DNA of 64,000 nucleotides from Roseibium sediminis (GTDB lineage: Bacteria > Pseudomonadota > Alphaproteobacteria > Rhizobiales > Stappiaceae): the NCBI RefSeq assembly GCF_008711325.1, contig NZ_VXDB01000001.1, forward strand, positions 248,001-312,000, in the 5' to 3' direction. A program made the translations under genes and the position numbers. Positions 46,208 through 54,464 of this stretch are shown here, piece after piece. The notes under the pieces were generated by a model. It had not been told where the DNA came from and searched no databases. It saw only the letters and a list, made by a program, of their open reading frames with translations. Numbering within the stretch: the first letter of the stretch is position 1; every line of letters starts with the position of its first letter.

Positions 46208-46696
46208 ATGCTTGAAACCACAAAACGACGTCAAGTCGTCTCCCGTCGCAAGTCGGGTAAAATGTCTAAAGCGCTCGCAATGATGGGCCTTGCAATGGTG
46301 GCCCTGGCTGCCGGCAGCAATTCGGCATGGGCAGATCTCAGACTGTGCAACAAGACCGAAAGCAAGGTTGGTGTTGCCATAGGTTACAAGGACAAGGAAG
46401 GCTGGGTCACCGAAGGCTGGTGGAACATCGGGTCCAACAGCTGCGAGACACTGTTTCCCGGCGCCCTTGTGTCACGTTACTATTACATTTACGCAGTTGA
46501 CTACGATCAGCTTGGTGAGTGGGGCGGGCGGGCCTTCATGTGCACGCGCGACAAGGAATTCACCATTCGCGGTATCGAGGACTGTGTCGCTCGCGGCTAT
46601 GAGCGAACCGGATTTTTTGAAATAGACACGGGAGAACAAAGCAGCTGGACTGTCCAGCTGACGGAACCCGTGCAACAGGGGACAGGTGGGCGATGA
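46208..46696 (+). CDS. DUF1036 periplasmic protein
   Basis: 162 residues. A basic leader and hydrophobic segment (MGLAMVALAAGSNSAWA) form a signal peptide; the mature part has WVTEGWWNIGSNSCETLFPG and the YYYIYAVDYDQLGEW block of DUF1036. Its stop overlaps the pyk start as ATGA, so the two are translationally coupled, an arrangement common in Rhizobiales. Function unknown. Confidence 0.87.
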   Translation: MLETTKRRQVVSRRKSGKMSKALAMMGLAMVALAAGSNSAWADLRLCNKTESKVGVAIGYKDKEGWVTEGWWNIGSNSCETLFPGALVSRYYYIYAVDYDQLGEWGGRAFMCTRDKEFTIRGIEDCVARGYERTGFFEIDTGEQSSWTVQLTEPVQQGTGGR

Positions 46697-48129
46697 GGCG
46701 TAACCGACGAGTCAAGATTCTTGCAACGCTCGGCCCCTCCTCCTCAGAACAAGACATCATCGAAAACCTGTGGCGTGCTGGTGCGGATGTATTTCGTATC
46801 AACATGAGCCACACGGATCATGATCGTCTGGCAATGCTGGTTAACCGCATTCGTTCTGTCGAGGAGAAGGTTGGGCGTCCGATTGGCATTCTGGCGGACC
46901 TGCAAGGGCCGAAACTGCGCGTTGGCACCTTTGCCGATGGCCCGGTGATGCTGGAGAACGGGGCAACTTTTGTCCTCGACAACGACAAGGCGCCGGGCAA
47001 CGCAGAGCGCGTGTACCTTCCGCATCCGGAAATCCTGAAAGCTCTTGAGCCGACACATCGCCTGCTTCTGGACGACGGCAAGATCCAGCTTCGGGTGACC
47101 GAAGCCAGCGCGACCCGCGCGGTGACCGAAGTCATCGTGGGTGGCAAGCTGTCAGACCGCAAGGGCGTATCGGTTCCCGATTCGGAAATCGCGACGAGCG
47201 CGATGACCGAGAAGGATCACCGCGACCTGATTGCAGCCCTCGAGCAGAATGTCGACTGGGTAGCGCTCTCCTTCGTGCAGCGGCCGGACGATATTGCCGA
47301 AGTCCGCAAGATCACCCGTGGCCGGGCCGGCGTTCTGGCCAAGATCGAAAAGCCTCAGGCGGTTGGCCGCCTTGACGAGATCATCGAGCTATCCGACGCC
47401 ATCATGGTGGCCCGCGGTGACCTTGGCGTGGAAATGCCGCTTGAACAGGTTCCTGGCCTGCAAAAGCAAATCACCCGCGCGGCTCGCCGCGCCGGCAAAC
47501 CGGTTGTCATTGCAACGCAGATGCTGGAATCAATGATTTCCGCTCCGGTGCCGACCCGCGCCGAAGTATCCGACGTTGCGACTGCCGTGTTTGAAGGTGC
47601 CGACGCCGTCATGCTTTCGGCAGAATCGGCTGCAGGTTCGTTCCCGATCGAAGCTGTCTCGACGATGGACAAGATTGCTCAGCAGGTCGAGCAGGATCGC
47701 AATTACCTGCAGATCATTCACGCCCAGCGGACCGATCCGGAAGCAACCGGTGCCGACGCGATTTCTGCAGCTGCTCGCCAGATCGCCGAAACGCTGAAAC
47801 TTGCTGGCGTCATCTGCTACACGACCTCGGGTGCCACCGGTCTTCGCGCGTCCCGCGAACGTCCCTCCACGCCGCTTATCGTGCTCTCGCCTGTACTGGC
47901 GACCGCCCGCCGTCTTGCCCTTGCATGGGGCCTGCACTGCGTCGTCAGCGAGGATGCGGCAAACGAGGACGATATGGTTGATCGCGCTTGCCACATTGCG
48001 CATCAGGAAGGCTTTGCAAAGCCGGGACAGCGCATCATCGTCACCGCAGGTGTTCCTTTCGGCACACCGGGAACAACGAACATGTTGCGCATTGCCTTTG
48101 TCGGCAGCGACGGGCGCAGCGCCGTTTGA
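46693..48129 (+). CDS. pyk: Pyruvate kinase
   Basis: 478 residues catalysing the last step of glycolysis (PEP + ADP to pyruvate + ATP). KILATLGPSS at the start, the substrate block NMSHTD, the metal-binding MVARGDLGVEMP and the ESMISAPVPTRAEVSDVA region are all present. Start overlaps the DUF1036 stop. A strong terminator follows. Confidence 0.96.
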   Translation: MRRNRRVKILATLGPSSSEQDIIENLWRAGADVFRINMSHTDHDRLAMLVNRIRSVEEKVGRPIGILADLQGPKLRVGTFADGPVMLENGATFVLDNDKAPGNAERVYLPHPEILKALEPTHRLLLDDGKIQLRVTEASATRAVTEVIVGGKLSDRKGVSVPDSEIATSAMTEKDHRDLIAALEQNVDWVALSFVQRPDDIAEVRKITRGRAGVLAKIEKPQAVGRLDEIIELSDAIMVARGDLGVEMPLEQVPGLQKQITRAARRAGKPVVIATQMLESMISAPVPTRAEVSDVATAVFEGADAVMLSAESAAGSFPIEAVSTMDKIAQQVEQDRNYLQIIHAQRTDPEATGADAISAAARQIAETLKLAGVICYTTSGATGLRASRERPSTPLIVLSPVLATARRLALAWGLHCVVSEDAANEDDMVDRACHIAHQEGFAKPGQRIIVTAGVPFGTPGTTNMLRIAFVGSDGRSAV

Positions 48130-48160
48130 CCATTCAATCGATTAGGTAGAGTGGAAGAAG

Positions 48161-48186
48161 AAGGGCGGCCCGGAGCCGCCCTTTTT
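48161..48186 (+). terminator. Rho-independent terminator after pyk
   Basis: AAGGGCGGC-CCGGA-GCCGCCCTT followed by TTT. Also usable by the convergent TPR gene. Confidence 0.9.
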
Positions 48187-48220
48187 GCTGTGCAAAAATT
48201 CGGAATTGGAGAGGCCTTGA

Positions 48221-48874
48221 TCAGGCAGGCTCACCCTCAGCCTTCTCTTCGAGGTCCTTGACCGCTGACTTGGCATTATCAAGCTCGGGATGAATGGCCA
48301 ACGCTCGCTTGAAAGTCTCCAGCGCAGACGCATCTTTCCCCAGCCGTCGTTGAATGATCGCCAGGCCGGAAAGAGCGCCCCAGTGGCGCGGCTCCAGCGC
48401 TAGCGTGCGCTCAATATCCGCGAGAGATTTGCCAAACTGCTCTTGCATGTAGAAGACCGACGCCCGGCGGTTCCAGCCTTCCGCATATTCCGGGCGCAGG
48501 CTCACCACAACATCAAGCAGGTCGAGTGCAAGACCGGTGTCATCGGAACGCAAAGCGGTCGCTGCGCGCTCCATAAGAACATCCACGGTATCACTGCCCG
48601 ACTGAAGCCAGGCGATCTGGATATCGCGGGCAATCTTGTCCGCCTCAGGTTTTGATTTCGCAGAAGCGAGCTTGGAAAAGAGGTCATCAAGCTCGTTGAT
48701 ATCTTCTTCGCCGTCCGACACGACCTTGGCCGTGTCTTCCACGTCCAGATCAGGAAGCGCGTGAAGATCATCAAGAGACGGAGGAGTACTCTCCGGCCCA
48801 AGGTCAGGCGTAGGCTGCGCGATAGCCGCGCTGCACCCTGCAACAATAAGGATTTTCAACAAGAACAGCCGCAT
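48221..48874 (-). CDS. Secreted TPR-repeat protein
   Basis: 217 residues with an N-terminal hydrophobic segment (LFLLKILIVAGCSAAIAQ) and two to three TPR units from residue 120 on (AEGWNRRASVFYMQEQFGKSLADIERTLALEP). The cysteine in GCSAA is not a clean lipobox; a soluble periplasmic protein is equally likely. Binding partner unknown. Confidence 0.82.
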   Translation of the reverse strand: MRLFLLKILIVAGCSAAIAQPTPDLGPESTPPSLDDLHALPDLDVEDTAKVVSDGEEDINELDDLFSKLASAKSKPEADKIARDIQIAWLQSGSDTVDVLMERAATALRSDDTGLALDLLDVVVSLRPEYAEGWNRRASVFYMQEQFGKSLADIERTLALEPRHWGALSGLAIIQRRLGKDASALETFKRALAIHPELDNAKSAVKDLEEKAEGEPA

Positions 48875-48969
48875 ACCCGTAATTATGAACCACTGGATGC
48901 GGCGGTCAACTGGCGAACCGAGCGAAAATCGCGTTGTCCCAAGCCTCGCTCACACAAGGCGGGCCAAAA

Positions 48970-49095
48970 TCAGCCCTGACGAGCCTTGAAGCGCGGGTTC
49001 TTCTTGTTGATGATGTAGACGCGGCCCTTACGACGAACCATGCGGTTGTCACGGTGACGGCCCATCAGAGCTTTGAGCGAGTTCTTAATCTTCAT
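48970..49095 (-). CDS. rpmJ: Ribosomal protein bL36, zinc-free form
   Basis: A 41-residue, very basic protein starting [20 protein letters not shown] and ending [13 protein letters not shown]. The family layout is clear, but the CxxC…CxxxxH zinc ligands of the zinc-dependent form are absent, as in YkgO-type copies. Start set by the ATG at 49095. Confidence 0.93.
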   Translation of the reverse strand: MKIKNSLKALMGRHRDNRMVRRKGRVYIINKKNPRFKARQG

Positions 49096-49256
49096 GACGC
49101 TGTCCCCCGAAAGGGCCTCACTTGCCTAACATAAAAAGAGCGCCACCGGCGCTCAGCTATTTGATCCCCAAGTCCGGCGGCGACAGCTTCCCGTCGCTCA
49201 AGCCTGCCCCTTTGGGACCGGTTCAAAGCTTCTCAACCCTACAAGAAGCCAGAAAA

Positions 49257-49331
49257 TGGTGGGCGTGACAGGGATTGAACCTGTGACCCCTTCGATGTCA
49301 ACGAAGTGCTCTCCCGCTGAGCTACACGCCC
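49257..49331 (-). tRNA. tRNA-Val (GAC anticodon)
   Basis: The minus strand folds as a complete cloverleaf: acceptor GGGCGTG/CACGCCC, D-arm GCTC-AGCGGGA-GAGC, anticodon stem CTTCG/CGAAG with loop TTGACAT (anticodon GAC), T-arm ACAGG-TTCAATC-CCTGT, and a genomically encoded CCA. Decodes GUC/GUU valine codons. Confidence 0.96.
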
Positions 49332-49466
49332 GAATTTCTTCGGCCAACGGCGTCTTACCGCCGTGGTGGGGTGCGGTATAACGAGGTTCCGCCGCCCTTG
49401 CAAGTCCCCTTTTTACTGATCTGTGAAAGAACTTCACAACCGGGGACAAAAACGGCAGATACCGGC

Positions 49467-49826
49467 CTATTCGGCCAGCATTTTATCCACTTCGTGCACC
49501 AGATCCTTCAGGTGGAACGGCTTCGACAGAACCTTCGCATCCTTGGGCGCATTGGACTCAGGATTGAGGGCTACGGCAGCGAAACCGGTGATGAACATGA
49601 CCTTCAGATCCGGGTCAAGTTGCGTGGCCCGCCGAGCCAGCTCGATCCCGTCCATTTCCGGCATCACGATGTCGGTCAGGAGCAGCGAGAACGGCTCCTC
49701 GCGCAAACGCTCATAGGCGCTCTTGCCGTTGTCAAAGGACACCACGTCATGCCCGGCATTTTCCAGTGCCTTGGCAAGAAAGCGGCGCATATCGTTATCA
49801 TCTTCCGCAAGAAGAATACGCGGCAT
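49467..49826 (-). CDS. cpdR: Single-domain response regulator CpdR
   Basis: 119 residues, only a receiver domain, with acidic pair EDD near residue 8, phospho-acceptor Asp52 in LLLTDIVMPEMDG and the lysine in LSKPFH. The sequence MPRILLAEDDNDMRRFLAKALENAG is the CpdR signature. When unphosphorylated, CpdR primes ClpXP for degradation of PdeA and, with RcdA, CtrA. It lies downstream of the tRNA, separate from the chpT/ccka genes. Confidence 0.9.
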   Translation of the reverse strand: MPRILLAEDDNDMRRFLAKALENAGHDVVSFDNGKSAYERLREEPFSLLLTDIVMPEMDGIELARRATQLDPDLKVMFITGFAAVALNPESNAPKDAKVLSKPFHLKDLVHEVDKMLAE

Positions 49827-50047
49827 TGTGTCAAACCATTATTGTGCAGTGTTGATTGAGGCGAGAGCCCCACGCGGATTTCTCATTTTCCGGTTATAAT
49901 CGGAACTGGCCGTAAAGATAGGGTGAAACCGCTATCCAGAGGATTCCTTCCGGAATTTGTGGACTGCATGTTAATTCCTTGGCACCATACTTATCCAGTA
50001 GGGAACAAAAAACGCCTGAATGAAGATCAACGGACACGCGGGGACAC

Positions 50048-50935
50048 GTGGCACATCCGGATTTCAATAGCTTTCCACCTTTTGAGGTCCTGACGCCCGC
50101 AGACCAGCGGCTACCCTTCGTCTTCAACTCGCCTCACTCCGGGCGACAATATCCCAAGAGCTTCCTCAACGCCTCTCGTCTGGACGAGACGTCCATCCGC
50201 CGATCAGAAGATGCCCATGTGGACGATCTTTTCAGTGGTGTCGTGACGCTTGGCGCTCCGCTCCTGAGAGCGCATTTTCCGCGCGCCTATCTGGATGTGA
50301 ACCGCGAACCCTACGAACTCGATCCGAAGATGTTCGACGGTCGGTTACCATCCTATGCGAATGTCCGATCCATAAGGGTGGCCGGCGGGCTTGGAACGGT
50401 TGCCCGGATCGTCAGCGAAAACCATGAGATCTACAAGCACCGCCTGCCTGTGTCGGAAGCCCTCCAACGCATCGAGGACATCTACAAGCCGTACCACTCG
50501 ACGCTGCGTAGGCTACTGGCGCAAACGCATGTAACCTTTGGCTACGCTGTTCTGATCGATTGTCATTCCATGCCATCCACGGTCAAAACCCAATCCGGCG
50601 AGGCGCGACCGGACTTTGTTCTGGGTGATCGCTACGGAACGAGCTGTTCGGTTGACCTGATGAACTTTGCCTATGAGACGCTGACCGGACTTGGCTATCG
50701 GGTTTGCCGAAACAAACCCTATGCGGGTGGGTTCATCACCGAGCATTACGGGCGTCCGAACAGTGGATTGCACGCGCTGCAGGTCGAGATAAATCGCGGT
50801 CTTTATCTGAATGAAGGCGACCAGACGCTCCATTCCGGCTTCAACCGGCTAAGGGACGATCTCGTCCATTTTGCGCGCGAGCTGACAGCAATGCCGGACG
50901 CGACACTACCGGCCGGAGCTATCGCAGCGGAATAA
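50048..50935 (+). CDS. N-formylglutamate amidohydrolase-family protein, second copy
   Basis: 295 residues with FVFNSPHSGRQYP, DVNREPYELDP, AVLIDCHSMPS and the metal-ligand histidines of the NFGase fold. It is only distantly like the 45049-45885 copy. The start is GTG with GGGGAC upstream. hisN lies downstream with an sRNA on the opposite strand between them, an arrangement found in other Rhizobiales. Confidence 0.82.
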   Translation: MAHPDFNSFPPFEVLTPADQRLPFVFNSPHSGRQYPKSFLNASRLDETSIRRSEDAHVDDLFSGVVTLGAPLLRAHFPRAYLDVNREPYELDPKMFDGRLPSYANVRSIRVAGGLGTVARIVSENHEIYKHRLPVSEALQRIEDIYKPYHSTLRRLLAQTHVTFGYAVLIDCHSMPSTVKTQSGEARPDFVLGDRYGTSCSVDLMNFAYETLTGLGYRVCRNKPYAGGFITEHYGRPNSGLHALQVEINRGLYLNEGDQTLHSGFNRLRDDLVHFARELTAMPDATLPAGAIAAE

Positions 50936-50962
50936 CACGCTGTTCTGTCGACCACTTTGCAC

Positions 50963-51053
50963 AAAAAAAGAGGCCGCCCAAAAATAGGCGGCCAGAGTCT
51001 AGGGAGGAAACGCCCATTGAGGGCGGCGGTACTCGGCCGAAGCCTTTCGCGCT
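50963..51053 (-). ncRNA. MmgR/suhB-type small RNA
   Basis: The minus strand reads, after a TTGAAC/TACATT promoter pair (51082-51087 and 51060-51065, 16-bp spacing), a GCCC/GGGC hairpin, an exposed TTTCCTCCCTAG anti-Shine-Dalgarno tract and a terminator GGCCGCC/GGCGGCC followed by TCTTTTTTT. This plan matches the Rfam suhB/MmgR RNA of Rhizobiales, first noticed beside suhB-type IMPase genes, exactly its context here next to hisN. MmgR limits polyhydroxybutyrate accumulation in Sinorhizobium. Confidence 0.75.
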
Positions 51054-51246
51054 GCAGCAAATGTACATTGCAACGCACAAAGTTCAAGTCCCAAAAAGTA
51101 CGTAGGGGAAATTTTTCTGATCATGTCTCGAACAAGGTTCGCGAAAGGCATCCCTTTTTTCTTCGAAGAAGCTGCTGAAATCACAATTGAAATATGGCAG
51201 AAGACCTCAAGTTCCCTTCTTTGTGCCTGCAGCAGCGAGAACCGAC

Positions 51247-52035
51247 ATGACCTCTTCCGATGCCTTTCGCCCCTTTCTGGATGAGCTTGCTGATGCGGCC
51301 ATCAAGGCAACCATCCCCCACTTTCGCGCTCAAAATGCCGTCGAAAACAAGCTCTCCTCCGGGTTTGATCCTGTCACTGTTGCTGATCGGCAAGCGGAAA
51401 AGGACATGCGGGCTCTGATCAATGCACGATTTCCCGACCATGGCATTCTGGGTGAAGAATATGGGCCGGAAAATCTGAACGCCGAAAATGTCTGGGTTCT
51501 GGATCCGATCGACGGCACCCGTGCCTTTATCACCGGGCTGCCAACCTGGGGCACGCTCATCGGTCTCACGACGAATGGCAAACCCAGCCTTGGCATGATG
51601 GTTCAGCCCTATGTGAACGAGCGCTATGCAGGCGACGGCTCGTCCGCCTGGTACACCGGGCCGCTTGGTGATCGCACGCTGCAAACACGCGCCTGCTCGC
51701 AGCTCTCCGACGCGATTTTGTTCACCACCACTCCGGCGCTCTTCACTGCCGAGGAACGGCCTGTCTATGACGCGATAGAGGCAGACGTGAAGCTCGCCCG
51801 CTATGGTACCGATTGTTATGGATACTGCATGGTGGCGGCCGGTCTCGCCGACGCCGTCATCGAATCGGGCTTGCAGGCCTATGATATTGTTGCCCTTGTC
51901 CCGATCATCGAAGGAGCAGGAGGTGTCGTCACGAGTTGGACGGGCGGCTCACCGGCAAATGGCGGGCGCATTCTTGCAAGCGGCTGTGCAGAGCTCCACG
52001 AGATCCTGCTGAAACGCCTGTCAAAGGTAGGTTGA
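51247..52035 (+). CDS. hisN: Histidinol-phosphatase, inositol-monophosphatase type
   Basis: 262 residues: DPVTVADRQAEKDMR, EEYGPEN, DPIDGTRAFITGLPTWGTLIGL and the late AYDIVALVPIIEGAGG. The Arg in DPIDGTRAF and the FITG segment separate HisN-type histidinol phosphatases from SuhB-type IMPases, which have DGTTNF. Catalyses the penultimate step of histidine synthesis. Start ATG 51247; 51187 is in frame but would include non-conserved leader. Confidence 0.85.
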   Translation: MTSSDAFRPFLDELADAAIKATIPHFRAQNAVENKLSSGFDPVTVADRQAEKDMRALINARFPDHGILGEEYGPENLNAENVWVLDPIDGTRAFITGLPTWGTLIGLTTNGKPSLGMMVQPYVNERYAGDGSSAWYTGPLGDRTLQTRACSQLSDAILFTTTPALFTAEERPVYDAIEADVKLARYGTDCYGYCMVAAGLADAVIESGLQAYDIVALVPIIEGAGGVVTSWTGGSPANGGRILASGCAELHEILLKRLSKVG

Positions 52036-52042
52036 TCTTCGA

Positions 52043-53089
52043 TCACCCATCCTTGCCGGGAATAAAGGCGTCGAAGGCTGCAAAGAGCTGGTCCCGATAT
52101 CTGTCTTTTTCCATCAGGATTTCATGCGCGGCTCCGGGAATCTCCAGATACCCCGCCGCCGCCGTTCGTGAGCAGAAATCCTCAATGGCAGGCGTCGAGA
52201 CAATGCGGTCATGCCCTGCGGCAACAATCAGGCTAGGCAGTTTCATGGACGGCCCGAATTCCCGGGCATTCAGCTGCGCCATGCAATTGGCCGCAGCCTT
52301 GACCCATCCGATGGTCGGCGCTCCGATCCCAAGTTCCGGAGATTGGCGCAAGACCTCGTTGAACCGCTTGAAACGCGCAGGATCGGATGTCTGCAGGTTC
52401 GTCTCGAAGCTCACATGGAGCTCGGCCTTGCCCCCTGGAATGAAGGTGCGACCCAGCCCGAGAAGACAAAGCAGCCGAGCCAAAGGAAACGCGAAACGCT
52501 CGATCGCCGTCGACGGCGCGCCCATACGCCGTTCAGAATAGTCTTCTTCATGACGACCGAGGCTCAGGACCTTCCGCAAGAAGCGCAAGGGAGCCAGCAA
52601 TCGCCCTTCATGCCCGCTTCTTGGGAAAGCCAGCAGCGGCGCAGTGATGACAGCCCGGTCAAGCATTGTGCGAAGTCGAGCGGTATCGGACAGAAGAATC
52701 GCCCCGCCGGTTGAGTGAGCCAGGGCAAAATGAGGACCGGGATACTCGGCGAGCGAAACCTGTTTGAGGACCGTTCTGAGATCGTCCCGATACTGTCCGA
52801 AATCCGAAACGTGTCCTTTTCTCGGATTGCGGGTCAACCTGTCCGATCCACCCTGCCCTCGCCAGTCAAACGTGATCACGGCAAAGCCGCGGCCACGTAG
52901 ATCCGAAATCACTTCAAAGTATTTTTCGATGAATTCCGCCCGCCCCTGAAGGACGGTCACAGTGCCGTGGCGCACCGGACCAAGAGCCGGCCAATGTGCG
53001 TAGCGCAACCTGACACCGTCGGATGCTTTCACATATCCGCAGACCGCATCGGCGGGAATCGGATTGTCGGGATGATCGATCAGCTTCAT
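52043..53089 (-). CDS. Alpha/beta-hydrolase, monoacylglycerol-lipase/lysophospholipase type
   Basis: 348 residues with the nucleophile elbow AHSTGGAIL (Ala in place of the usual first Gly), the oxyanion segment LQGRAEFIEKYFEV and a C-terminal GAAHEILMEKDR histidine loop. FDWRGQGGSDR is the family D-x-R-G-x-G-x-S equivalent. Probable cytosolic lipase or phospholipase. Convergent with hisN, 7 bp apart. Confidence 0.85.
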   Translation of the reverse strand: MKLIDHPDNPIPADAVCGYVKASDGVRLRYAHWPALGPVRHGTVTVLQGRAEFIEKYFEVISDLRGRGFAVITFDWRGQGGSDRLTRNPRKGHVSDFGQYRDDLRTVLKQVSLAEYPGPHFALAHSTGGAILLSDTARLRTMLDRAVITAPLLAFPRSGHEGRLLAPLRFLRKVLSLGRHEEDYSERRMGAPSTAIERFAFPLARLLCLLGLGRTFIPGGKAELHVSFETNLQTSDPARFKRFNEVLRQSPELGIGAPTIGWVKAAANCMAQLNAREFGPSMKLPSLIVAAGHDRIVSTPAIEDFCSRTAAAGYLEIPGAAHEILMEKDRYRDQLFAAFDAFIPGKDG

Positions 53090-53196
53090 TCAGGCTTCGC
53101 ACGAAACTCAGGTGATTCAGTGATATCCCCTGCAGCCTTCCCCCACAAGCGCGTTGGGCGCAATCTGTCTGGCCGATTGCGCCCATCAAGAACCTT

Positions 53197-53649
53197 TTAC
53201 CAACGGTAGCTCCATTCGAAGCTGCCGCCCGGGCCGCCGCGACCACCCCCATGGTGGATGGGCTTGCGCCGCAGGATTTCTGCAGTCCGCGCATCAACAA
53301 CAAGTTTGACCGGATGCCCGCGCCAACCAATGGCATGAACGATATAGGCTCCACGACGGCGATCAACGATATCAATCGCGCGGAAACCCCGATGGCGCAG
53401 GCTTCTACGAATCTGCCGCGGGTGCAGGGGACGGGCTTCCGAGCCGCCGTCATGCCAGCCGGGGCGACCCCGGCGATCGCGATAGTCGACATCCTGCGTT
53501 GCGGATGCACCCTTCTTGGCAACGGTTACATACGGCGAAGGGCTCAACTGCATCGGCGATGCAGCCTGTACCTGGGTTGCTCCAAGGACTGCGCCGGTGA
53601 TCAGCAATCCTGCGAAGAGGGAACGGGCGGCTGTCTGCAAATTGGTCAT
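53197..53649 (-). CDS. Secreted basic PepSY-like protein
   Basis: 150 residues starting MTNLQTAARSLFAG with a signal peptide ending near VQAASP. The mature part is Arg/Gly/His-rich: two beta-alpha units (RSLRHRGFRAIDIVDRRRGAYIVHAIGWRGHPVKLVVDARTAEILRR) resemble a PepSY domain, then a Gly-rich end. GGAG is placed before ATG 53649; the longer frame upstream is not coding. Divergent from ibpA. Confidence 0.75.
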   Translation of the reverse strand: MTNLQTAARSLFAGLLITGAVLGATQVQAASPMQLSPSPYVTVAKKGASATQDVDYRDRRGRPGWHDGGSEARPLHPRQIRRSLRHRGFRAIDIVDRRRGAYIVHAIGWRGHPVKLVVDARTAEILRRKPIHHGGGRGGPGGSFEWSYRW

Positions 53650-53825
53650 GGCTATTCTCCTTCGGTTCGCTTGCCGTTTCCAAGCGTCAAGAAAAGAATA
53701 GGCCTGCCTCCTTGAACCCAACCGGAAGGCATCGTTCATCTGGCGTTCAGCGCATTTTTCCGTCCGCGAAGCACCTCTTGACACGAAAAAAGGGAATACC
53801 CATCTCACAAGAGCGGGCGCCGGAA

Positions 53826-53920
53826 TGCCGGGTCCGCATGAGACTTCACCGGCTTTGCCACTTAATTCGGGAAGCTGGTTGAAACACGTCAGATGTTGCT
53901 CAAGATGAGGACACGAAACC
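53826..53920 (+). promoter_or_regulatory. ROSE-type RNA thermometer in the ibpA leader
   Basis: The last hairpin pairs TGTTGCTCA with TGAGGACA, burying the GAGGA ribosome site at 53907-53911 opposite a UUGCU with one bulged G, the defining ROSE feature. An upstream hairpin (CCGGCTT/AAGCTGG) precedes it. Heating opens the last hairpin and exposes the site, giving translation of the small heat-shock protein. The exact 5' end is not fixed. Confidence 0.7.
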
Positions 53921-54376
53921 ATGCGTCACTTTGATTTCTCACCCCTTTATCGCTCCACCGTTGGCTTTGACCGCCTATTCTCCATGCTGGATGCGAACAC
54001 TTCCGACACACAGACCTATCCGCCGTACAACATTGAGCGGACCGGCGAAAATGCCTACCGGATCACAATGGCAGTCGCAGGATTTGCAGAATCCGATCTG
54101 AATATCGAGGCGAAGGAACACACGCTCACCATCAAGGGCGAAAAGTCCGAGGACAGCGAAAAGGACCGCGAGATCCTTTATCGCGGCATTGCCTCACGCG
54201 CCTTTGAACGCCGCTTCCAGCTCGCGGAATACGTCCGCGTGGAGGGAGCGCACCTGGAAAACGGGTTGCTGCACATTGATCTGGTTCGCGAGCTGCCTGA
54301 AACGATGAAGCCGCGCAAGATCGAGATTGGCAACGGGACTGCGTCTCCCAAGCAGATCGACAACAAGCCGCACTAA
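53921..54376 (+). CDS. ibpA: Hsp20 family small heat-shock protein
   Basis: 151 residues. An alpha-crystallin domain spans about residues 36-130, ending in the conserved A-x-x-x-x-G-L motif seen as [13 protein letters not shown]. Holds unfolded proteins in oligomers. The ATG is 9 nt from the sequestered GAGGA in its leader. A terminator follows. Confidence 0.93.
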   Translation: MRHFDFSPLYRSTVGFDRLFSMLDANTSDTQTYPPYNIERTGENAYRITMAVAGFAESDLNIEAKEHTLTIKGEKSEDSEKDREILYRGIASRAFERRFQLAEYVRVEGAHLENGLLHIDLVRELPETMKPRKIEIGNGTASPKQIDNKPH

Positions 54377-54428
54377 GCGCTATCCGGCGAAGAATCAGCC
54401 ATACGGGCTGAGAGCTGGCCGAAATCAG

Positions 54429-54461
54429 GGGCGTCCGGTTTTCCGGGCGCCCTTTGTTTTT
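54429..54461 (+). terminator. Rho-independent terminator after ibpA
   Basis: GGGCGTCCGG-TTTT-CCGGGCGCCC (one mismatch) then TTTGTTTTTG. Confidence 0.85.
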
Positions 54462-54464
54462 GTG

